Made by a program: the position numbers and the translations under genes
Part shown: piece after piece, positions 1 through 4,373 of the stretch
Layout of the letters: the number at the start of each line of letters is the position of its first letter
How positions within the stretch are numbered: position 1 is the stretch's first letter
DNA from: Deltaproteobacteria bacterium
GTDB taxonomy: Bacteria; Desulfobacterota; Desulfobacteria; Desulfobacterales; ETH-SRB1
NCBI GenBank assembly: GCA_003647525.1
Contig: QMMZ01000131.1
Location: 1-6,238, forward strand
Length of the DNA stretch: 6,238 nucleotides
Reading direction: 5' to 3'
The notes under the pieces: generated by a model
Databases searched by the model: none
What the model saw: the letters and a program-made list of their open reading frames with translations, nothing else
What the model was told of the DNA's origin: nothing

Positions 1-686
1 AGTTTTTCGATTCTGCTTCTCACATAACCGGATTCAAGTGGTTTGCACCTCCAGAACTTCTGAATCATTGCAGGGCCGATTATTACAACTGTGGAGAGGA
101 AGAAAAGGAAATAGACCACTTGGCCTTCCGGAGTGGAAAGAAAACGTTTCGGCAGTTCAAATGGAAGTGCATTTATAATGTCGGCAATTCCTGACAGCAT
201 AAACCATGGAAAAAGAACAGGAATAGAAAATGAAATATTAGACAAAACATAAGAACGCCTTGACAGGTCGGTTATGTAAAGCCTTTTATATGGCCCGTAG
301 GCACAAGCCCAGATAATAGCGAGATAAAACACAAAAAGACCGATAAAAACCAATGCCTGTAAAGTGGGAATAATGGTAAATAAAGGTATGTTTTTAAAAA
401 AAGAAGTAAGGCTCAGTCCATAAATATCTATGGCAAAAAGTACTATTGCCATAACAGACTGCTGAGTCATTATTGCATTTATTTTATGGTCAACGCGTAA
501 AATATTGTCTTTTGGGATTTGTTTTTCAAGTCTATGGAACAGCATCCGGGTAAAATATGCAAAGACGATAATCAAGCAAAGAAAGAGAATGGAGGTTTCA
601 AGTGGAGCAAGGTTCGGTTCATCAGGTGGCAGGTATGTGGCATATATTAAAAGAACTATTATAAAATATATAAAATTAACAAACAC
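1..686 (-). CDS. Membrane protein, N-terminal part of a probable M48-family metallopeptidase (partial)
   Basis: An open frame of 228 codons runs from a GTG at 686 off the left edge, so the C-terminus is missing. It is rich in hydrophobic segments: approximate membrane spans at residues 3-19, 32-47, 76-93, 102-127, 150-171 and 188-207. A charged stretch 'RLEKQIPKDNI' follows span 2, and 'FWRCKPLESGYVRSRIEK' closes the visible part. Bacterial M48 (Ste24-like) proteases commonly carry several membrane helices, then a 'PL..G..R.R.E' linker just before the HExxH zinc domain, and this arrangement fits. The catalytic motif itself is not in the window, so the family call is an inference. The start was chosen because an in-frame TAA lies two codons upstream and AAGGAG sits at 700-705, 13 bases from the GTG, which is longer than ideal. 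The next good start, ATG 545, would lose the first two spans. Alternative: an unrelated polytopic membrane protein. Confidence 0.6.
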   Translation of the reverse strand, partial: MFVNFIYFIIVLLIYATYLPPDEPNLAPLETSILFLCLIIVFAYFTRMLFHRLEKQIPKDNILRVDHKINAIMTQQSVMAIVLFAIDIYGLSLTSFFKNIPLFTIIPTLQALVFIGLFVFYLAIIWACAYGPYKRLYITDLSRRSYVLSNISFSIPVLFPWFMLSGIADIINALPFELPKRFLSTPEGQVVYFLFFLSTVVIIGPAMIQKFWRCKPLESGYVRSRIEK

Positions 687-728
687 CGGTTATTTCGTTC
701 TCCTTAAACTTGACACCAACCCATCAGT

Positions 729-734
729 ATTATA
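729..734 (-). promoter_or_regulatory. Possible -10 box for the minus-strand membrane protein gene
   Basis: The minus strand reads TATAAT here, a perfect sigma-70 -10 hexamer. It would give a leader of about 35 bases before the GTG at 686, with the AAGGAG at 700-705 inside it. No convincing -35 is present at 17 bases (the minus strand reads AAGCGC at 757-752), and the region is AT-rich, so a chance match is quite possible. Confidence 0.3.
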
Positions 735-774
735 TTTTTAGTAACACTTTAGCGCTTTTAAATATTATTTTTTT

Positions 775-798
775 GGATTTACAAGATATTCAGGATTT
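775..798 (+). repeat. Left arm of a CAGGAT/CAAGAT-type intergenic repeat
   Basis: This stretch carries the units GGATTTACAAGAT and CAGGATTT. The reverse complement of 895-927 carries the related units CAGGATAACAGGAT and ACAAGATTT, so the two arms face each other around the palindromic element at 808-893. Short tandem CAGGAT-like repeats of this kind are common dispersed intergenic sequences in many bacterial genomes. The similarity is partial rather than an exact inverted repeat. Confidence 0.5.
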
Positions 799-807
799 AA
801 ATTATTG

Positions 808-893
808 TAGCCGTTCACGGCTTGAAACTTGAAATTGGGAAGTACAAAAGCATGAGGGCCAAATTTCTAATTTCAATGTTCCGTGAACGCTTA
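808..893 (+). repeat. Short MITE-like palindromic element, copy 1 (internally deleted)
   Basis: The ends form a terminal inverted repeat: TAGCCGTTCACGG at 808-820, and TAAGCGTTCACGG on the minus strand from 893 to 881 (11 of 13 identical), each beginning with TA. Positions 807-842 match the reverse complement of 1707-1742 at 35 of 36 bases. Positions 841-894 match the reverse complement of the left part of the copy at 1535-1741 with a few substitutions and a 14-base gap. Relative to that copy this one lacks 107 bases between two AGTA tetramers. No transposase is encoded. A TA-flanked, non-coding element with terminal inverted repeats fits a non-autonomous element mobilised by an IS630/Tc1-mariner-type transposase; that assignment is inferred. 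Confidence 0.75.
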
Positions 894-894
894 C

Positions 895-927
895 AAATCT
901 TGTTTATCCTGTTATCCTGTCAGATTC
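895..927 (-). repeat. Right arm of a CAGGAT/CAAGAT-type intergenic repeat
   Basis: On the minus strand this contains two CAGGAT units followed by ACAAGATTT, related to the opposite-facing arm at 775-798. It starts directly beyond the right end of the palindromic element, so the element appears to sit in the middle of an older palindromic repeat. From 928 to the ribosome binding site at 991 the sequence is AT-rich and I see no convincing promoter. Confidence 0.5.
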
Positions 928-1002
928 TTTTTCAAAAGGCTAAATTGTTACTATTTTTTTGATGTTAACAGCAAGTTTGTTTCTAACATAAGGAGGATCT
1001 AA

Positions 1003-1575
1003 ATGAAACAGAGAAAAAAGTTTTCAACTTTTTGTGTAATTTTCTTTTGTGTAGTTGCTTTGTTCCTATGTGGTAATGGCTTAGGCATCTGCCAGGGATG
1101 GACCGACCTGACAATACGCCTTCTTCCGGATTCTTCTTTTGCAATTGTTGAATCAGGCGAGGCGGGAAAGAATCTGCGCCACTGTCCTCATCACGATCTG
1201 AACGGTAATCTCGATGAAGAGCAATTGATATACGTACTTGGAACCCTGGAGAGGGAAACGTGGCTTGATCTAAAGAACAGTAATGCTGCAAAAAAGCATC
1301 TGGCGAATCACTACGACAAGTTCATAACAAGGATCATGAAAAAAGGATTACAGGGAACTGTTGACATCAACAGGGCGGGGCTCACCGAACTTGTAATTCT
1401 TCCAAATATCGGGCCGGTAACTGCTGTAAAGATCGTGGAATATAGAAATATGCATGGCCTGTTTGAATCCATTGAAGATATAAAAAAAGTGGAAGGGATC
1501 GGCGGCAGCACTTTTAATGCTGTTCGACATTATATAAGCATTCACGAAACATTGAAAATAGAAAATAGAAATTAG
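1003..1575 (+). CDS. Secreted/anchored ComEA-like helix-hairpin-helix protein
   Basis: A 190-residue protein with AGGAGG at 991-996, six bases before the ATG. Residues 1-31 are a basic stretch (MKQRKK) followed by a hydrophobic segment, so a signal peptide or single membrane anchor. Residues 32-118 form a middle region containing 'LLPDSSFAIVE', 'RHCPHHDLNGNLDEEQL' and 'KKHLANHYDKF'. Residues 119-180 are a ComEA-type tandem HhH domain: 'VDINRAGLTELVILPNIGP', then 'IVEYRNMHGLFESIEDIKKV' and 'EGIGG'. ComEA-type domains bind double-stranded DNA through the hairpins, in competence proteins outside the inner membrane, so DNA binding in the periplasm is the likely role. No competence genes are seen nearby, so a role in DNA uptake is only a guess. 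The last 13 codons and the TAG come from the repeat element that starts at 1535. The gene appears monocistronic. Confidence 0.85.
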   Translation: MKQRKKFSTFCVIFFCVVALFLCGNGLGICQGWTDLTIRLLPDSSFAIVESGEAGKNLRHCPHHDLNGNLDEEQLIYVLGTLERETWLDLKNSNAAKKHLANHYDKFITRIMKKGLQGTVDINRAGLTELVILPNIGPVTAVKIVEYRNMHGLFESIEDIKKVEGIGGSTFNAVRHYISIHETLKIENRN

Positions 1576-1741
1576 AAATTTGGCCTTCAGGCTTTTGTAC
1601 TGTTGATGAACGTATTCAATTTTGGGTCGAGTTTTTCAACTATTGCTTTGTATTCTGTTGCGCTTGACTCAGATAAAACTTTTCTTCTGATCTCCCCTAA
1701 TTTCTACTTTCCAATTTCAAGTTTCAAGCCGTGAACGGCTA
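1535..1741 (-). repeat. MITE-like palindromic element, copy 2 (long form, inverted relative to copy 1)
   Basis: This is the longer relative of 808-893 in the opposite orientation. Its right end (1729-1741) is the exact reverse complement of the left end of copy 1, and its left end reads TAAGCATTCACG against TAAGCGTTCACG in copy 1. Both ends carry TA. It differs by 107 extra bases between TACT at 1598-1601 and TACT at 1705-1708, and by 14 extra bases of GAAAATA-like repeats around 1556-1572. Its left end overlaps the last 41 bases of the HhH gene. The extra internal segment contains a protein-like open stretch on the minus strand (1587-1703). Confidence 0.75.
1587..1703 (-). other. Short protein-like open stretch inside the long repeat element
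   Basis: Between an in-frame TAG at 1704-1706 and a TGA at 1587-1589 the minus strand is open for 38 codons and reads like a soluble protein tail, including 'EIRRKVLSESSATEYKAIVE' followed by 'KLDPKLNTFINSTKA'. There is no ATG, GTG or TTG start at its head, so it is unlikely to be expressed alone. It may be the tail of a gene fragment captured by the element, or chance. I do not recognise the family. Confidence 0.3.
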
Positions 1742-1994
1742 CATTAAAAGAAATGGACGCCGCCTCCTCTACCATTAATATCGTTTTAATCAAAAACATA
1801 TCAGTTTTTTAAACTTTTAAGAAAAGATCGAAAAAAACCTTGCTTTCCGCCTAAAAAATGTTATTAGGAACTTAATCAATAAAGATCCGTTCTTAATTGG
1901 CGGGCCGGTTTCGTTCTAAAGGAAAGACCCATTTGTCAGAATGGCATCCTGAAGTTTGAAGCTATGAGAATTTTTTGAAAGGAGGATGTCAATT
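1742..1994 (+). promoter_or_regulatory. AT-rich upstream region and presumed long leader of the cold-shock gene
   Basis: About 250 bases separate the repeat element from the cold-shock start, with no coding signal on either strand. The only promoter-like pair I see is weak: TTGCTT at 1842-1847 with TATTAG about 16 bases downstream. If used, it would give a leader of well over 100 bases. Long structured leaders are typical of cspA-type genes, where they control translation by temperature, but no cold-box motif or clear hairpin could be established by eye. Confidence 0.3.
1978..1985 (+). promoter_or_regulatory. Strong ribosome binding site that decides the cold-shock start
   Basis: AAAGGAGG directly abuts the ATG at 1986, leaving no spacer, but lies nine bases from the ATG at 1995. 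Initiation at 1995 is therefore strongly favoured, giving the usual '[10 protein letters not shown]' beginning of the family. Confidence 0.8.
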
Positions 1995-2195
1995 ATGGCT
2001 AATGGAATTGTAAAATGGTTTAATAGCAGCAAAGGATATGGCTTCATCGAGCAGGAAGAAGGCCCGGATGTATTTGTTCATCATTCAGGAATTAATGCAA
2101 GCGGTTTCAAGGCTCTTAATGAAGGCGACCGAGTTACCTTTGACATAGAGCAGGGACAAAAAGGTCCTGCTGCAGTAAATGTCACTGTAGTTTAG
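1995..2195 (+). CDS. Cold-shock domain protein (CspA family)
   Basis: A 66-residue single cold-shock domain protein, the standard size for the CspA family. It forms a five-stranded OB-fold beta barrel that binds single-stranded RNA and DNA in the cytoplasm, acting as an RNA chaperone. Visible signatures are W8 in 'KWFN', the RNP1 motif 'KGYGFI' at 13-18, and the RNP2 motif 'VFVHH' at 26-30, followed by '[15 protein letters not shown]'. The start at 1995 was preferred over 1986 because of ribosome binding site spacing and because family members begin 'M(A)xGxVKWFN'. The gene stands alone: a repeat element lies upstream and an intrinsic terminator follows within 20 bases. Whether it is cold-induced or constitutive cannot be told, since many members of this family are not cold-induced. 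Confidence 0.97.
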   Translation: MANGIVKWFNSSKGYGFIEQEEGPDVFVHHSGINASGFKALNEGDRVTFDIEQGQKGPAAVNVTVV

Positions 2196-2212
2196 GGCAA
2201 TATTTCTGAGTT

Positions 2213-2260
2213 AAAAAAAGGGCATTCCATCGAATTATGAGAAAATGCCCTTTTTATTTT
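2213..2260 (+). terminator. Intrinsic terminator of the cold-shock gene
   Basis: AAAAAGGGCATT at 2215-2226 pairs perfectly with AATGCCCTTTTT at 2244-2255, a 12-base-pair stem with a 17-base loop, followed by ATTTTT. The A-rich 5' side and T-rich 3' side make it potentially active in both directions, although no gene approaches from the right on the minus strand. Confidence 0.9.
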
Positions 2261-2340
2261 TAAACCTAAGGGCTCGGTAAAAAAATCACTCAATTTAGTT
2301 AAAGCATTCTTTCATAATGTCCACTATTCAGAAATTATAA

Positions 2341-2462
2341 GGGACGGGGTCTGCATACAAGCGGCAGTTAAAGGACTCGGCGAATTGCACGAACCGGTCC
2401 TCCGGTTGTTGGAAGTTCCAGATTCAACGTATAGAAATCTTCAGGGGAAGTGGTGGCAATAA
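2341..2462 (+). pseudogene. Possible 3' remnant of an unidentified gene upstream of the trmO-like gene
   Basis: One frame is open from 2241 to a TAA at 2460-2462, and from about 2341 it reads like a real protein tail: 'DGVCIQAAVKGLGELHEPVL', then 'RLLEVPDSTYRN', ending 'LQGKWWQ'. No ATG, GTG or TTG start with a ribosome binding site lies in the frame upstream, and the frame meets a stop inside the cold-shock terminator. Base composition rises in GC at about 2340, matching the trmO-like gene that follows. I infer a truncated gene whose front was lost. I do not recognise the family, and chance cannot be excluded for so short a stretch. Confidence 0.35.
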
Positions 2463-2473
2463 AGAAGATAAAT

Positions 2474-2947
2474 ATGGAATACAAACCAATCGGTATCATT
2501 CACACACCCTTCTTGCAGATAGAGGAGATGCCCATTCAACCTGCTGGTGCTTCCGGCGTGACGGGGGAAGTGGAGGTGTTCAAAGAATTCCGGGACGGCC
2601 TGAAAGATTTGGGCGGTTTCTCCCACATCATCCTTTTATACCATTTCCACCAAAGCCAGGGATTTGCTCTCCACGTGGTTCCCTTCATGGACTCTGAACC
2701 CCGCGGTCTTTTCGCCACGCGAGCACCCAAACGTCCGAATCCGATCGGCCTATCGGTGGTGAGACTTCTGAGGATTGAAGAAAGCACAGTATACGTCGAA
2801 AACGTGGATATAGTTGATGGGACACCGCTGCTGGATATTAAACCCTATGTGCCGGAGTTCGATGGACAGACCAACGTTCGTACCGGCTGGCTGGAGCACG
2901 TCCGGAAGGCTGTATCGGAGCGGAAGTCGGACAATCGCTTCAGATAG
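2474..2947 (+). CDS. TrmO/TsaA-like tRNA methyltransferase (short form)
   Basis: A 157-residue protein of the TrmO (TsaA/YaeB/VirR, PF01980) family. The characterised E. coli member methylates N6-threonylcarbamoyladenosine at position 37 of tRNA-Thr using S-adenosylmethionine, in the cytoplasm. Signatures: N-terminal 'YKPIGIIHTPF' at 3-13, 'GGFSHIILLYHFH' at 47-59, the hallmark 'GLFATRAPKRPNPIGLSVV' at 78-96, and 'DIVDGTPLLDIKPYVPEFD' at 112-130. It is a complete single beta-barrel domain but lacks the C-terminal extension of the ~235-residue enterobacterial enzyme, as many archaeal and anaerobe homologues do; their substrate is less certain. The ATG at 2474 is preferred because the family starts just before 'Y.PIG' and a weak AAGAAG lies upstream. 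The frame extends to GTG codons at 2450 and 2453, whose only purine-rich tract (AGGGGAA) abuts them. The gene is GC-richer than the flanking AT-rich regions and converges on the next gene with a 14-base gap. Confidence 0.85.
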   Translation: MEYKPIGIIHTPFLQIEEMPIQPAGASGVTGEVEVFKEFRDGLKDLGGFSHIILLYHFHQSQGFALHVVPFMDSEPRGLFATRAPKRPNPIGLSVVRLLRIEESTVYVENVDIVDGTPLLDIKPYVPEFDGQTNVRTGWLEHVRKAVSERKSDNRFR

Positions 2948-2961
2948 AAATGCGAACAAGC

Positions 2962-4362
2962 CTATGAATGTGAAATGGTAAAAAGAACAACCTCCCCCGG
3001 GCAGTTAAAACGGACGGGCACTCCGGACGTTCCAACGCCGGAGCTGGTGTAACCGCACATCTCCTTGTATTTCCACAGGCCGCTGGCCATTCTTCTGGGA
3101 GCGCGGCTGTGGGTAATAATAGGGCCATCATAAAAAGGGAGGCAAATCTGTCCTCCATGAGTATGTCCGCACAGATAAAGGTGGGCCATGTGCTGAGCAG
3201 CATCCCTGTAAGCCTCAGGCGAGTGGGCGATAAAGATGTTGAATGCGTCTTTGGGCACCTCATTGAAAGCTGATTTCAGATCGTGTGTTCTATAATAGTG
3301 CGGATCATCCACGCCCACCAGCCAGACAGTCTCGTTGTTACGCTTCAAAGGATAGGCATCATTTACAAGCATACATATGCCGGCATCTTCAAGATCAGGG
3401 ATAATCTCAATGCAGTCGTGATTTCCAAGCACTCCAAAGACCCCGTCTTTTGCCTTGATGCTTTTAACTATCTGCCGCATCCGCCGAGTGGCCGCAAATG
3501 AAGATCCATACATTTCAGAGCGAATATCCCCTCCTATGATACAACAGTCACATTCTATACCTGAAACAATATTGATGACGCGTTCAGTAATTTCTGACAA
3601 GCCATCAAGATGAAGATCGCTCAGAAAGAGTATGCGGTAGGAATCAAACGAGAGAGGCAGATCCGGAAATCGCAAATCTATTTGGCGAAACCGCACATCT
3701 AATGCGTTGCGGACACCTGTATTATACTTGTTGATAAGTTTAAAAAAACCGGCCGTTATCCATTTATAATAGATAATATTTTCAAAATTAAGATAACGCT
3801 GCAAAGGTGGAAGAGCAATGTGACATGCACGCCATGCCTTGAAACGGGTGCTGGATTTTACAAGGCGCAGATCCTTTTCATGAGGTGCAGGGAGGATTTC
3901 TTTCTTAAAAAAGCGCGCTCCAAAATGTGTAATCGGAACAAAAAGTATAAGCAAAATAATAATCAGAGTCCAATTCAATGAAAAATAATACTTAACAAAC
4001 AACAGAGGAAAAAGGCCCTCAAATAGTTGATCAAGGAGCGGTACCGCAGTCCCGCTTGCCAGTTCAAACCTTCTTTTAAAAAAACTGGTCAGTGAATCTC
4101 CCAGCATTGAAAAGAATCCGATACAGAACCCCACAATGAGGGGCAGCCCCAAAAATCCACTGAGTAAAGTTCCCGCTGCAATGCTTCCAATAATTCCGCG
4201 GATAGTTTTGTGGCTGCCCAGCAACGGTTTTCCGTCCAAAAATGTCCGGTTCCGGTCGATCGGCCAATTCCATCTATCTTCCAATAAAAATGCAACAACA
4301 GGAGGGGCTGCATTAACGGCAAAAAGAAGGATTATGATCTTAAGGCTGATGAATATAATAAT
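2962..4362 (-). CDS. CarS-like (CDP-archaeol synthase/DUF46) membrane domain fused to a metallophosphoesterase
   Basis: A 466-residue protein if started at ATT 4362 (440 from TTG 4284). Residues 1-156 resemble the CarS/DUF46 CTP-transferase family: an N-terminal membrane span with 'VNAAPP' (16-21), 'PID' (34-36), 'LLGSHKTIRG' (47-56), 'GDSLTSFFKRR' (88-98), 'LLDQ' (109-112) and several further spans. Archaeal CarS transfers CMP from CTP to unsaturated archaetidic acid; the bacterial substrate is unknown. After a linker, residues ~230-466 form a calcineurin-like phosphoesterase with a complete metal site: 'DLH' (249-251), 'GGD' (277-279), 'GNHD' (313-316), 'H' in 'IAHSP' (380) and 'GHTHGGQ' (399-405), closest in style to YkuE/YaeI-type phospholipid phosphodiesterases. 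The phosphoesterase should lie next to the membrane. No ATG, GTG or TTG exists between the ClpB stop and 4284, yet conserved residues are encoded there, so a non-canonical start is inferred. The gene is probably co-transcribed with clpB. Confidence 0.8.
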   Translation of the reverse strand: MIIFISLKIIILLFAVNAAPPVVAFLLEDRWNWPIDRNRTFLDGKPLLGSHKTIRGIIGSIAAGTLLSGFLGLPLIVGFCIGFFSMLGDSLTSFFKRRFELASGTAVPLLDQLFEGLFPLLFVKYYFSLNWTLIIILLILFVPITHFGARFFKKEILPAPHEKDLRLVKSSTRFKAWRACHIALPPLQRYLNFENIIYYKWITAGFFKLINKYNTGVRNALDVRFRQIDLRFPDLPLSFDSYRILFLSDLHLDGLSEITERVINIVSGIECDCCIIGGDIRSEMYGSSFAATRRMRQIVKSIKAKDGVFGVLGNHDCIEIIPDLEDAGICMLVNDAYPLKRNNETVWLVGVDDPHYYRTHDLKSAFNEVPKDAFNIFIAHSPEAYRDAAQHMAHLYLCGHTHGGQICLPFYDGPIITHSRAPRRMASGLWKYKEMCGYTSSGVGTSGVPVRFNCPGEVVLFTISHS

Positions 4363-4367
4363 GAAAT

Positions 4368-4373
4368 CTCCTT
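4368..4373 (-). promoter_or_regulatory. Ribosome binding site overlapping the clpB stop codon
   Basis: The minus strand reads TAAGGAG, where TAA is the clpB stop (4374-4372) and AAGGAG is a good Shine-Dalgarno sequence. It lies five bases before ATT 4362 and eight before ATT 4359, and more than 80 bases from the first conventional start (TTG 4284). This placement is the main reason to put the start of the downstream gene at an ATT codon, and it suggests translational coupling to clpB. Confidence 0.65.

Noticed and set aside
505..741. Plus-strand 78-codon open frame
   Set aside because: It lies opposite the better-supported membrane protein frame, has no recognisable domain and no good ribosome binding site; the low-complexity composition fits an antisense shadow.
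940..990. TTGATG ... TCTAAC as a promoter for the HhH gene
   Set aside because: The transcription start would fall within or past the ribosome binding site at 991-996, and both hexamers are poor.
983..1291. Minus-strand open frame over the HhH gene
   Set aside because: It is fully antisense to the N-terminal half of a gene with a recognisable domain and a strong ribosome binding site.
808..1741. CRISPR array or composite transposon with its own transposase
   Set aside because: Only two inverted copies, no regularly spaced direct repeats, and no transposase or cas gene in the window.
1986..1994. ATG at 1986 as start of the cold-shock protein
   Set aside because: The ribosome binding site directly abuts it with no spacer, and family members start at the position of the ATG at 1995.
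2450..2473. GTG at 2450 or 2453 as start of the trmO-like gene
   Set aside because: The only purine-rich tract (AGGGGAA) leaves no spacing, and the extra residues 'VVAIKKIN' precede the usual family start. It remains possible at lower probability.
2536..2787. Minus-strand open frame inside the trmO-like gene
   Set aside because: Arg/Pro/Trp-rich composition typical of an antisense reading of a GC-richer gene; no domain signature.
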